Below are positions 48,170-59,946 of a stretch of 64,000 nt of DNA, one piece after another. The stretch lies in NCBI GenBank assembly GCA_013397935.1, contig VZRN01003455.1, forward strand, positions 158,299 through 222,298, written 5' to 3'. Positions within the stretch are counted from its first letter, which is position 1. Each line of letters starts with the position of its first letter. This stretch comes from Dasyornis broadbenti (Eukaryota > Chordata > Aves > Passeriformes > Dasyornithidae). Both the position numbers and the translations under genes were made by a program. The notes under the pieces were generated by a model, which saw nothing but the letters and a program-made list of their open reading frames with translations, did no database searches and was not told the origin of the DNA.

Positions 48170-51100
48170 TCCTTGATCTACAAGGCTCTGTGCTTTCTCA
48201 AACATGCAAATAAAATGTGAGCCATCCGTTCTGAAATATATATTCTGCCTGACACAGTCTCACATGCTTTTGCAGCGGATTTCACTGTGCCACTTAACAC
48301 ATTACTATGTCTCACAGTGCAGTTTCCTGTTGTGAAAGAACTCAGTTACCATCAAACTTCTAGTAGCTAGAACAAAATATAGCAAATTTTCATTTTGTAA
48401 TGGACAGCTTGTAGAGGCTCATCCTGGCACCACTAGAAGACCCTAAAGTTAACAGCTGTGCAGATGTGCAAGCCAGAACATTCCTCCATGATAAATGTCC
48501 TGGGAGATAGCCCACAAAGCTCCTTCTGTGTCACTGTTTCTTCCCATAGGTTTGTCTGTGCAGGAGAATCGTATTCACCAAACCATGTTTGCTGGGGTCT
48601 GCAGAATGTCTGATTTTTTGAGAGGAAGTTAAGGGAAGAATATGGAGAGAGAAGTTAAGGAGCAATTCATAGCTCATTTGAGTACTAGGAGCTTGGGCTA
48701 TCATATTGTCTTATTCAAAAGCTGAAGATAAATCAGTGAGTTCAACAAGAGAAACAAGGAGGAACTCTAGTCAAAACAAGGAATGGAAATATTTTTTTCA
48801 TGTGCAACAGACTAGTAATGAATTGAGATACATAGACCATAATGTTTATATGGTCTACCATCTTTAAAAAAAAATCCTTAGGTAGCAGCTGTGATAGTTT
48901 TGTGTAGTACTTAGAAAGTATTTCTGTAAAAATTCATGAAACAATCTTGCTAATTGAAAGAAGTAATTATGCATGCTGCTGCTGCTAAAACACATGCTTT
49001 TGCAATATCTGCAGTATTAGTTCTCTTGCAGCTTGCTCTTGCTCTGCAATTTACTGACCTACTGTTGATCATAGACCATATCCCTATTGCCTACAGAGGT
49101 TATTACTACTCTGTTGCAACATATGCTTTCTTTCTACCTAAATCTAGTCCAACATACAGAGCCAGGAGCACTTTGGGCCTGTATGATTTCATTTTGCTTG
49201 GCCTTATCACATTTTACTATGTCTTTTCCTTCTGAAGAGCAAGGCCAAAAATAGTTATTCGCAGTAACTATTAAAAAAATAGTTACTGCGAAGTGCTTTT
49301 CATCTTCCTCTGTACACCATTGCATCCTGAGTCAGCATCAACAGATTTAAGTAAATAGAGCAGGGAAAGGAGATTGCACAGCATGAAAAGAAGTGATTGC
49401 GCTTCGTCTTTAAGACTTCATCGTGGAGAATGATCAGTTAGCCACAAAAGGAGTAAATGCAGTTGAATACTACAATGACACAGCATCAGAAAATAAAGAT
49501 GCCAGTTTTGGATGATTGTTCACTTAGATACTAAAATTAATTCTATCACCAGACCATCTGTCTGTTATTAATGGGGTGTCTCATTCAACAAATGAACGTT
49601 CTTCTACAATGCACAATCATTAACTGTACACGAAAGGACAGGAAGTCATACAACTTCTGTGGGGTCTGACATTCACTGATGAATATTAATACCAGATGCT
49701 GAGGAAGTCACAGGGAACACAAATCACAGTAATGAATTTGTAGGTCATACAATTCTGCATACCCTTATTTTTGTGTAATGTCCTCAACAAGTCAAATTTC
49801 ATCAATTTACTAATAGAAGAAGAGTGAAACAAATAGAGAATTGTTGTGTGATTTCAATTTACTGCAGGGGAGGGCTAGGGATGAGAGCCAGAAGCACAAG
49901 CCTTCAAGTTAACTGAAGGTCACTGTGGAATAGTTAGCTGTTAAATAGCAACAGTAGCAGGTAGGAGTGCTATTTTGACAGAACTTCATGCCTGAAGTGA
50001 AAGGTGCAATCTGTCGGAATCCTTTAAAAGAAGCAATGATCTACATTAGTAAATCTTTCTCAGGATATGAGAAATTTGGAGCACAGACAAGATTTGCTCC
50101 TGCTGATTAAGGAGACTATTCCTTGGGAATCCATCTATACCTGATATTGCTGGACTTTTTTTCCAAAAACCTTCCCTGCAGGTTGTCATCAGCCGCAGCT
50201 TAGTGGGGCAGTTTCCATTTCCCTGGAAATTTTCTGGGGAGATGTGTAATTTATCTTTTGGGCAGGAACTTCAGCTGCTGTACTTTGGGCCCTGAAAGAC
50301 AGCCATCTATTACTCAGGCAAGGAGCACCTGCTCTGCAGTTGGCAGTGTTGAACAAGGGTAACCAGGATAACCAGGGTAATATGGGTAAGCAAAGGGCAG
50401 AAGACATAGACAACACCTATTTTAAGAAAATTTCAGTTCCCAATGAATGCAGATGGGTTTCAGTGCTACTTTTGCTGGGCTGTCCTAGGACAGTGTTTTT
50501 GATGCTACAGTTCATCAATAACCTAATGGACAAGCAAAATATAAAAATAGAAAATGAAATCATAATGTTGTCGTGAGTAGAGGTAGATGGGAAAACATAA
50601 TACACAAAAAAAAATTATCTTTGCTTTACTGCTGGTTAGAGCATTGTCTGTACCAAACACAACATTTCACAGAAAGAATCCATAGGTAAAGTGCAATAAA
50701 AGTAAGAGAAAATAAGAAAACAAAATTAAGTCGGTACAAAATAGGGAGAGCGGGCACGTGAAATGCATAGATCAGAAAACCAAGCAGAAATTCTACACTT
50801 CCTAGCCCTAAGAGGCAATCCCTCTCCCAGCTACATATCCAGACAGTGTGTTTACACTGAAATTACTCTCTCTTCCTAGCCGTCTTCTTCCAATCAAACC
50901 ACTTGAAATCAGTCTTGCTTGATCGGAGCATCTCCATGCTGGATATGCAACCTCGATCCTGTCTGGGACTTAGAACACCTGGCACTAGAAAATCCCTCTC
51001 CTGCCGGTGAAAGCAGTAACGCCAGAGCATCACTAGGGATCTGCTGAGAGTTGTCTGCCTTGAACCTGGGAGTTGCTAGTAGCAGGATCTCATCTTCCTC

Positions 51101-51480
51101 AGCCCTCAGCTGACATCACTCAGTGAGGATTGGTGTGGCTTCATGTGCTCCAGGCCATGGTTTCCCACCTGGGGCACTTGGCTGATGTGGCACTCCTTGC
51201 ACCAGGGTGGGCAGGTGGTCCCATGGGTCTGAAACTCCTGCCTGTCGTCAAAAGGAAAATAAGCAGGAAGTCTGCTGGTGTGCTGTGGGAGTGTCATGTG
51301 GGATACAAGAATGCGTGATTGAAGAGGAAGGAAAGGAGCAAGTTACACTTTAATTCTCTCCTGTCAGCTGGTTTTCAGTTGTGGTATCATGGTTTGAAAT
51401 GTGGCTGAGAGACCAGAGAGCCTGTGTAATAAAAGTGTTTTGCTTGTAGCACGTTATCTGAAGCAATGAAGTACAGTTGG
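48170..51480. other. Intergenic, no gene recognised
   Basis: AT-rich unique-looking sequence with only short, domain-free open frames. The 93-codon frame at 48,954-49,235 is hydrophobic but lacks a good start context and resembles no family I know. A perfect hairpin lies at 49,258-49,292. Confidence 0.6.
49258..49292. repeat. Perfect 15-bp hairpin with A5 loop
   Basis: TTCGCAGTAACTATT and its exact complement flank five A residues. It is too short and isolated for a microRNA precursor and has no flanking target duplication that I can see. Confidence 0.85.
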
Positions 51481-51486
51481 TCTATT

Positions 51487-51756
51487 TTATGTAAGTATTG
51501 AGTGCCTTGTTTCACAGAGGGTCTGGGACAGTGCACCTCCTTCTCTGAATGCTTTCCATGCACAAGCCAGGGATAAACTGACAGATGCTGCTAAGGCCAA
51601 ATCCATGGATTGTTCTGTGGCCCAGGTGCAAGAGGAGATGTTCACCTGTCCTCCATCAAGACCGAGGTACCTTATGCTGCAGGCAGTTGCAGGAAGAGGG
51701 ATGAGGAGCAGCAGGGTTACAAAGAAAAGCTCTTTCAAGGGCTCTTTTGAGGCCAT
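51487..51756 (-). CDS. Candidate exon or small secreted-protein frame, unrecognised
   Basis: An 89-codon minus-strand frame starts at 51,756 in a good context (A at -3, G at +4). Its first ~26 residues look like a signal peptide: a charged start (ASKEPLKE), then the hydrophobic core LFFVTLLLLIPLPATAC. The remainder has a few Cys residues and matches no family I recognise. Within the frame a GACAG|GTGAAC donor follows residue 37. About 300 bases downstream on the same strand, a CTCCCACAG acceptor near 51,285 opens a phase-matching frame ending at 51,106. A two-exon gene is thus conceivable, but chance is an equally good explanation. Confidence 0.2.
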   Translation of the reverse strand: MASKEPLKELFFVTLLLLIPLPATACSIRYLGLDGGQVNISSCTWATEQSMDLALAASVSLSLACAWKAFREGGALSQTLCETRHSILT

Positions 51757-51899
51757 GTTGAATGTATGGCTGGAGACACTCAGGGATGCTCAAAAACTCA
51801 CCCAACCCCTGCAGGCACAGGTAGCCCTGCATGGAGCAGCTGTGTCAGCACCAGAGGCAGGACATAAGCAAAACCTGGCTTGATGGGATAACTGGGAAT

Positions 51900-53740
51900 T
51901 ATCTCTCAAGGGGGTTAGGATTGCTTCTGTGAAACCTGGGCAGGTTCCTTCACCCCTCCTTTCTTGTTTGACTTACAGCACTATTTTAGGGAGCAGGTGG
52001 GGATGTATTTGCATTCTTTTCTGGCACCTCTTTGCTTGCAAAAAGCCGTGGGCAAACTCTCTGGAGGGGCTGCTTGTGGCTGTGCCCTGCTGCTATCTAA
52101 CAGTCTGACCTACTAAGTCTTTTGGCTTAGAGGAATGCTTTGAAACACACTTTTTAATGGCACAGTGCTGCCAAGAGCTCTTTGTGGCTTGGTGAAGAGA
52201 TCACTTCTTGCAGGGAGAGGAGTTTATCTGAAGCACACACGTCCCTCTAAGTTTTGCTGGGGAGTTTTTTTTTAATCAGACCCCAAAACAGGGAAAGAGA
52301 AAGGGATTGCAGCTGAAACGGATTGCGCATTCCCTGCATGTGTGCTGCCTCCCAAAGGATATGGGAGCTACTTGCAGGCCCTCACACTCCTTTCTCTCCC
52401 CCATTTCTGTCTTTAATTTCCCCTCCTCTGTCTGAGGCCCCTGTGCCACCAGCAACTGTTGTCAGGGCTGAGAAAGGCTTGTTGGGTCGTATTGTGGATG
52501 CCTCTGCCCTTGCTGGTTTCGGGGAAAGCAGAAATACCTAGGACTACTTTCCCAGGTGCCCGACTGCTGCCGGAGAGCTGCTCTCAGCCCTCACCCACCC
52601 AGAACGAGCATGAAGCACTGCTGGTGTGTCAGAATGTGTTTGGGGAGCCCTTGTGCAGACAGGGTGGCTGACTGCAGTTGCAGGCAGGGCTACTGCCTCT
52701 CCAGGAGTTGCTCTCGAGAAATACCATCCTTGAAGGAAGACCCGTGACTTCCCACATCTCCCAGCAGTCCCCAAGCCTGATTACCTGGATGCCTACCCTG
52801 AGCCCAGGAGCCTGTATTTGGAGCTCCTCCAACACATGGAGAACCTTCCCCATCCCTCATGAGCAGGCAAGATCTCCTGGAGCCGAGGCAGATGTGCTTG
52901 GAGCACAGACTGAAGTTGTCACATGTTCTAGCCCTAAACCTGGTGGGAAATAACACTCCTGGGCTGCATTTTAGTCTCTCACAGTGGCTCAGGGTGATAC
53001 TGAAATCACCTGAAATAAACTTTTTAACACTATTTGAAGCATTAGAAAGCAGGCATTCTTTATCTGCAGGACACACCGAGGATATCTCTTTGTTCTGTGT
53101 GTGTGTTGTGAAACTTTACAACAGGGTTTTTAATCCATCATAATCATACATATTCATTAAAATGTGTTTCTTATCTGATACATAAGCATCACTTTCCTAG
53201 AACTAATTTGTGTACATTTGCCTCCTACTGGAAGTCTTTTTATGGTCTTGGAGGTTCATCAAAAGGGGTCTCTGGTGGTCATATTTCCTGAATATTTCAA
53301 TATTAAAGGTGACCTTCCCTCAAACTTTTTCTTTGGACATGCGCTGTTGCTTGTTGTTACATAATTTGCCAAAAAACCACTGTAGGCCTCTTTATCTGTT
53401 TCTCCACTGATTCCAGCTACATTTAATGTCCTGTATGCATACCTTTATATTCTTTTCTCTTTTTTGCCAGTTAGTCTTTAAGCTGTATTCAGCATCTTCC
53501 AGGGAGCTGAAAATTTCTATTTGCTATGTTAGTTATCAAGGGGTACCTGAACTTGGGTCAGTTGCTGTGAGGGACAGTGAATCTCACTAAAATCCAGAAA
53601 AAATGACATCCATTGCCTTCTCTTCATCCCCTAGGTGGTGACATCATTGTAGGATAGTGCATTAATTAAACAGGACTCTCCCTTTTTGACTCGATGCTGG
53701 TAGAGCGTGATGATTTCATTGTCCTTTAAATGCCTTTCAA
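51900..53740. other. Intergenic, moderately GC-rich, no gene recognised
   Basis: Many overlapping open frames occur on both strands between 52,300 and 53,080, including a 128-codon minus frame at 52,690-53,076. The overlap in all frames and the absence of a domain or splice framework suggest GC-driven chance frames. An ATTTGCAT octamer lies near 52,009. Confidence 0.5.
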
Positions 53741-53744
53741 CAGC

Positions 53745-54105
53745 ATCCAATATGATCTTCCCCTAAGATCTCCAGGTACTGAGGTTAGTCTAAGAGGTTG
53801 GTAGTTCCCTGGGTGGGTAGTTCCATCATGGCCTTGTAAACTGGAATAACACTGACTAGCTGCCACTCAGCGCAGACCTCCTCAGACTCCCACGGTCTTG
53901 GTAGGTGATTGAGAGGGGTCCTGCTGGGACATCTGCCAGCTCCTTTATCCTTCTGGTGTGAAACCCATCTGGCCATATGAGACCTAGGAACAGTCAACTG
54001 GTACTACTTGTCCCAGACAACTTCAGTGTCCACAAATGGAAAGTCACTGTTCCCACAGCCATGGTCCTCCCCCCTCTAAGGATCAGGCAACACGAAGTTT
54101 ATGGT
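53745..54105 (-). mobile_element. CR1-type LINE fragment, minus strand
   Basis: On the minus strand this matches the internal ORF2 region of CR1: TGATCTTCCCC...CACTGAGG-like blocks, GTAGTTCCCTGGG, and an 'ETHLARWV'-like region with HMARWVSHQKDK in the 53,785-53,997 frame. It lacks the 3' tail, so it is an internal fragment or a separated piece. Confidence 0.65.
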
Positions 54106-54680
54106 CAGTATTAAAAACTGAGACATAAAAAACTTCAAATGTGTTTACTTTTTCTTCCTCCCTATTTGTCTGGGATACTTCTCAGTGCTTTAAAATATAT
54201 GTGTTGAATGGGTTTGCCAGTACACAGCCAACTCAGTGACACTACAAGGAAAGATAAAATTTGCATGACAGTTTGAAGTAATTCTGATAGTTCTTTAATT
54301 CATACTGTTCTTCCAGAACACTGCAGAAAGTGTACTTTGAAAAGTATGTGTTTGAAAGTATATTTTGCTAAAAATTAGAAATATATACATTGGTATTTTT
54401 TCTGATAGCTTAGAATGATTTTCTATCTTTTAAAATAAAATAGTGGGCAGCTAAGCCACAGAAGAATTCCTACTTTAATTTACTTTCTTCATGAAAGTGT
54501 CAAAATAGAAAGAGCATCCAGTGCCAGTAAAATTAGAAGTTTCAAAATTTAATTAGGTTTTCAGGAAGAAAACTTGACCATGAAAACAGAACTCATGTAG
54601 CATTGCTAAGACATTTTTCTAAGTGTAAAATTAGATAACTTAAAATACACACAAGTATGCATGTTTCCAGAAGGTTCGCT

Positions 54681-54925
54681 TGACTCAGGAATAAAATAGG
54701 TCTTCCCTGCATAGTCCCTCTGGAAATGGGTAGCCCTGAGGCAAGCCAAAATGATGTAAACTCTGATTTCTGCAGTAAAAATGATTTCTCTTCTTAAGCC
54801 AGTGGAAGATGTGTCTTCTATTGAAAGCACCCCAAACCACAGTGCCGCAGCATTTACCCCCAGTGTTAGTAAAGAACAGTAAAGAGCTGGGGTGAAAGCA
54901 CATCTTCTTTTGGTGCATTCAGCCC
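54681..54925. repeat. Diverged direct repeat, copy A
   Basis: The last ~80 bases (CCACAGTGCCGCAGCA through CTTCTTTTGGTGCATT) align well with copy B about 820 bases downstream, and weaker similarity (CCTGAGGCA) extends further left. The core CCCCAGTGTTAG...CTGGGG can fold as a stem. The repeat family is not recognised. Confidence 0.6.
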
Positions 54926-55514
54926 TTGTGTGGCAGGGACTCAAGGTTGCCCAGTGCATATAGATGGTGTATTAGTGCCATTCAAATTACTGTCCTCAAT
55001 GTCTTTGCTGAAGTGGTGATTCCGTTTGGTTTTAATTTGTTTGGCTGGTTGTTTGTTTGGTTGTTTTTTCGGTTGTCTTTTCTTTGTAGAATACTGCAAA
55101 GAAGTCCAGATCCGCACCAGAACCTGTAAGCTGTACACTAAAGCAGACTTCCTTCCTTTACCCCTACACACGAGTATGAAGGTGAACTCAGAGCTTGTAT
55201 TAAGAATTTTCTGTACAAAGAAATAGAGGCTTCTATGGCTAAACAAAAGCCTGGCCTCTGTGTATTGCATGCTGCCAAATTCACACGCAAACATTGCAGA
55301 AATGCACACCTGTTTTGCAGAAGGCTTATTGGATTCAAGTAAGGAGCAAGAAAGTGTCATTTCAGCTCAAAACTAACAGATGAAGACACAGACCCATTCC
55401 AACCCTACCAGCCTACTCCACCCACACATCTTCCTCAGCTGGCTTGCACGCTGAGATTGTTCTGAATGAGGAAAATGTTATCACTTTCTGTTTTCCTCTT
55501 GATTTAACTATTCT

Positions 55515-55752
55515 CTCCACTGCTTGTGATGGAGGTTGATTCTTCTTGGCAAAAAGAGCCTGAGGCACACCCTGAGGCATTTAGAACCTGTTTTGAAAGC
55601 TTAAAGATGTTCCCTCCAGAGAGATGAATGTGGGAGCAGGGTGCAAAGAGAATCTTCAGACCTCTCACAGCCACAGTGCAGCAGCATTTTGCCCCAGTGT
55701 TAGATAGTAAAGTACTGGGGCAAAAGTACACCTTCTTTTGGTGCATTACAGG
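55515..55752. repeat. Diverged direct repeat, copy B
   Basis: Partner of the copy at 54,681-54,925 in the same orientation, ending in the same CTTCTTTTGGTGCATT. The intervening ~590 bases are unrelated to either copy. It could be the two ends of an old LTR-like or non-autonomous element, or a local duplication. Confidence 0.6.
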
Positions 55753-56009
55753 AGCAACTGGTTATCCACTAGTGTTTACACAAGCTTTATTTGGTTTTAT
55801 TACAACTGTCTTCTCCATAGTAAACACTTAAAACCTAGAAAGCACAGAGAATCTAGCTCAATAATTTCATTTATAACGGGAAATGCCCTAGGCACTAATA
55901 ATGTGCAAATTTTAATGATGCAAGCAATGGGCCTTGAAATGTCCTTACAGACGAACTCATGACTTTGTTTGGATAGGTACACTGGAACACCTGATCTGCT
56001 AAACACTAA

Positions 56010-56345
56010 GTGCTGTCATTAGATGTACAAAGTCCAAGTGGCAGCTGGATACTAGTGCCATTCCTCAGGGATTAATGCTGAGCCCAACGTGCTTTAATGT
56101 TTTTATCATCAACCAGAGAAATAGGATGGAATATGCCCTCAGAGAGTTTGTTGTCATTACAAACAAGGAGGGGGCGAAGCAGAGGATGAGGAAAGATTAA
56201 GTGACAGGCAGAATCCATCTTCTGCAGGACTGTGAGGTGCTGCAGAAATGCACCAGCATGAACTTCACAAAGACAAGCCAAGCTTATCCAACCCGTGAAG
56301 TAACTCTGCAACAATTAAGACTGAGCACCAGCAGGATGGTGACTA
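56010..56345 (+). mobile_element. CR1 LINE internal fragment, plus strand
   Basis: It contains the nucleotide block behind the CR1 RT 'GIPQGSVLGPVLFN' region (CATTCCTCAGGGATTAATGC) followed by a degraded 'FADDTKL'-to-'LMRF' stretch with a deletion. It sits directly upstream of the retroviral 5' LTR and has no intact frame. Confidence 0.7.
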
Positions 56346-56479
56346 ACTGAAAGGAACCGGTGTCCTAGGCTGGGTATCTTCCATCAGTGTTGTGATGAAG
56401 GCCAGACACATGTTGAGGGACTCCTGTTGAGGAGCACAGTCAGTGCAGGCAGCTTAGGGTGCAGCTGCTGTGGGAGCTG

Positions 56480-56770
56480 CAGGTTGAGTGCTCGTGTGGG
56501 ACCCTGAGGCAAGAGGCTGTGAAGTGCTCACCCTTGGCACAACAAAGGGCACAGGGACCTGTGGCACCAGCTGAGTGACTGGACATTGAGACACAGCAGG
56601 AGCTGAGGACTCTGTAGAAAGACACACTTTCTGACACGCAGACTGTGAGGGTATAAAAACCCAGGTAGTCCTTTGTTCCGGGTTCCTCCTTGAGGAACCA
56701 GCTCGAGCTCTTGCCCTGTTGCTACACCAGGATTAAATTACTTGTACCCAGAGATCAGGTTCAGTCTGTC
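56480..56770 (+). repeat. ERV 5' LTR (partial limits)
   Basis: Shared with the 3' copy from CAGGTTGAG onward, through CTGAGGCAAG, CCCTTGGCACAACAAA and GACTGTGAGG, a TATA box (TATAAAA, 56,652-56,658) and GTCCTTTGTTC. The exact ends and a target duplication could not be fixed, and U5 similarity fades after about 56,770. Confidence 0.8.
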
Positions 56771-56968
56771 ATAAAAGACAGGCAAGTAGCATTCCAAATG
56801 TACAAGCAATGGCTGCCCTGCCCTCCACCAATCAGTCAGGTGTTGGGTTCAGATACCTGCACCCAGAGGGGCAGAGATGGGTGTCATGGGGCACCCAGTG
56901 CCGTGGCATAACCATTCAGGAGTTCTGAGGAGAGCTCTGACAATGCCCGGTGAGCTCTCGCTGCTCAT

Positions 56969-57205
56969 TTGCCACTCCACTGCTATTCCTTTACATCCAT
57001 GTAAGCACAGATTGAAGGGTTTTGTATAACCTAGGAGCCCAAGAGCAGTAGCAGACACCAGAACTCCTTTTGCTGCTTTATAGGCTTATTCCCTCTCCAG
57101 GTCCTATATGATGGACTTCATCTCTTTGTTCTTGGTTTCCTCAGTCAGAGGCTTAGTCAATTGCTCCAGCATAGGAATCTATGCCCAACAAAATCCCACA
57201 GCTCC
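56969..57205 (-). repeat. Left arm of a 237-bp inverted repeat (antisense pol)
   Basis: This is the reverse complement of 58,040-58,276 over its whole length, with no gaps and about six mismatches by eye. It carries pol sequence in the wrong orientation for the provirus, so it is the duplicated and inverted copy. Confidence 0.95.
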
Positions 57206-58039
57206 TACTGTGCAAAACTGCATTTGAGGGAGGTAGTGTCAGTCTGTGCTGGGCTGTACCTATATCCACAGCAGATCTCCAAGGTGAACAGCCCATCTTC
57301 TGCCACTTCTGTTTTAAGGTAATTGCTGCACAGACGAAACATGTCTCTGGAGAGTGCACAAAACACCATATAAAACAGCTGACCCTCTGTTGCTATTATG
57401 TGCACATGGAATCTCTTCAAAAATGGGGATCCAGGAAGATCTGCACGTAGAGGAATGTTTATCTTCAAACCCTGTGCTATCTGTAACTATTTGAATTGAT
57501 TGTTGTGGTGTAAATTTGAAATACCAAGAGCAGGTTCTCCAGAGGGTTTATGTCAGCTGAAAACACTGCTTTAATTTTGTAAGTGTATGAGATTTCCTGT
57601 GGATTACTGCTTGCTTGTAAGGGTGATAATTTTGTGTATATTTAAAGGAACCCTGTAAATTGTAAAATGCTTGAAAATTCTGTTGTAGTCTTCAGGAGAT
57701 AGAAGGTTTAGACCCATTGAATCTGCCGAGAATTTTGGCACTTAAAACACTGCAATGAAGCTATAAAATTAGTGGGCAAATTGGTTCTGGTACAACATGT
57801 AAATGATCTGTAACTAGCAAACTGTGACAAAAGTGTTTGTATATGAGACACTGTGCATTCATGTATTACCAAAAAAGAGAACAGCTTGCATCTCCATCCA
57901 AACTTCACCTGTGCCAGAAAAGAAATTAAATATTTCGGCTTTGTTTTGGTAAAGGACAATGAATGACAGATCCAGAAAAGACAGAGGCCATAATTAAGTT
58001 CCCACATCCAGTCACAAAAACCGTGTGCCAGGTTTGCTT
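57206..58039 (+). other. Spacer between the inverted-repeat arms
   Basis: 834 bases. The right part (from about 57,850) reads on the plus strand as decayed reverse transcriptase leading straight into the right arm. The left part (57,206-57,840) is not recognised as any retroviral gene. Confidence 0.6.
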
Positions 58040-58276
58040 GGAGCTGTGGGATTTTGTTGGCCATAGATTCCTATGCTGGAGCAATTGACTAAGCCTCTGA
58101 CTGAGGAAACCAAGAACAAAGAGATGAAGTCCATCATATAGGACCTGGAGAGGGAATAAGCCTATAAAGCAGCAAAAGGAGTTCTGGTGTCTGCTACTGC
58201 TCTTGGGCTCCTAGGTTATACAAAACCCTTCAATCTGTGTGTACATGAATGTAAAGGAATAACAGCGGAGTGGCAA
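58040..58276 (+). repeat. Right arm of the inverted repeat (native pol orientation)
   Basis: On the plus strand this encodes the end of reverse transcriptase into RNase H, with an 'ALGLLGYTKPF'-type motif and two or more stops. It is continuous with RT sequence upstream, so this arm is in the original place. Confidence 0.93.
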
Positions 58277-59014
58277 TGCATAGTTTAGCCTCCCATCAGA
58301 GACCATTTGCATATTACTCAGTTAAATTAGCTCCATTTGCATCAGGAGCACCAGCCAGTATTGTGGCAACAGCAGCAAAAATATTACAAATTAGATGCCC
58401 TCCTTATCCTGGGACACCCTGAAACAGTCCATATCCCACGTGAACTGGACATACTGTTGACAGTCTGCTACCCAAGCTCTAATACCACAATGGGCACATA
58501 GATATGACCTGATCTTCACAACAGCAGATAATCTTGAAAAGATGTAACGCCTTGAATTCAGTGAGTGTAATGCCTCTCCCTGATGATGGAGAATGTGCTG
58601 TTGTGGCTCCAGCTGGCCAGAGTGAATAGCCAAATATGAGAAGCCCTAAAACCATGTATGAGAAGGACTGCTCACCAGAAGAAAAGAAATAACGGGAAAA
58701 GTGGGAGGCAATGCAAGATCATGATGGCGTACGGTCTACTGAGGGAAAGCCAATTCTGCCAAAAAAGATTTAATTTGTGTGGCTAGATAGTTTCACAATA
58801 AAGTCAGTGGAGAGGCAGAGGCAACAACTAGCCATGTAAAAAAGAATAAAAAATGGGCAGGTCCAGGAATTTATGCAAAAAGGATCACAGCTTCCTAACC
58901 TGCCGTAAGTTCTCAAGTATAGGAACAAGCTCAGAGTTAGGATTACTGACTGTGAGCCTGCTTCCCTTTTCAGCATCTGCAAATAGGCCCTGTGCACACC
59001 TATGGCTGGGGACA

Positions 59015-59420
59015 GGCATTTGTTAATGATCGTAGATCAACTATCAGGCTGGGCAGAAGCCTTTACAGCAAAAAGGGCTGGCACAAGAGGACCTGGGAAG
59101 GCCTTGGCTAAAGAAAGTTATACCTAGATGCAGGGTTCCAGAGTCAATTGAATCTGACAGGGGTACTCATTTTACAGTTAATACAAACAATAACTTGTGT
59201 AAATCTGTGGGAATAGAGAGAAAATTACATATAATTCTATCACTCACGATCTTCAGGACAAGTAGAGGGGATAAATAGGACATTAAAAGAAAAAGCAAAA
59301 ATATACACATGCACTTATCTGAAATGGCCACAAGCCTTAAATTTGGCTCTGTGGAATGTTTGGAATTCACAACCCATAGCTCTGGCAGAAATTCTCTTTT
59401 GGAAGGCACTCAACTATATC
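59015..59420 (+). pseudogene. pol: ERV pol remnant: integrase core
   Basis: The plus strand shows an integrase catalytic-core block (VDQLSGWAEAF near 59,032, where the first conserved Asp region of the DDE core is expected) and, in a shifted frame near 59,150, a degraded counterpart of the second Asp motif (SDRGTHF type). Several stops and shifts make it non-functional. Confidence 0.8.
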
Positions 59421-59946
59421 AGAAAGTTATGTTCCAGCCAAGACCAGCCTGCTGGATGGAAATTAATGGCTGACCTAGAATTTTATATGTAAAATAAAGA
59501 AAGGGTTTTAAGAATGGGGAAAGTATGCACAATAGTATCAGCCCAGCCCACCTGAAATACAAGTACATGATACACAACTTGCAGATGTAGTGTTAATCAA
59601 GGTATTCTCACAAAAATTCAAATTAGAACCTAAATGGGAGGGACCATGTGCTGGGGTATTCTGTTCTTATTTTGCTGTTAAAATTTTGGGTTAGGAAAAC
59701 TGGACACACCAGTCTCATAGCAAACAATTAGTGCATGATTAACCAGTTGGACAATAACTGAGATTCAAGAATCTTCCATGATCTTGTCTTGATAGTAATT
59801 TCTGCCCTATGACAATAATGCTAGCCTTAATTCTGTTACTTATAACAATGTTGTATGTAAGGGCAGTGGAAAGTGCTGTGAAAACTTTTTCCCTTTTAAT
59901 GTTTTAACAGGTATGTTCAAACCAAAAAAGGGAGGAACATTCAGGT

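Noticed and set aside
48954..49235. 93-codon hydrophobic frame suggesting a membrane protein
   Set aside because: The hydrophobicity follows from T-rich DNA. There is no convincing start, no partner exons and no recognisable motif.
52690..53076. 128-codon minus-strand frame
   Set aside because: Several equally long frames overlap it on both strands in a GC-richer patch, and no domain is visible.
54941..55360. 139-codon minus-strand frame with a KKRQPKKQPNKQPAK stretch
   Set aside because: The basic stretch comes from a GGTTGTTT-type simple repeat. There is no domain, and the frame sits between two repeat copies.
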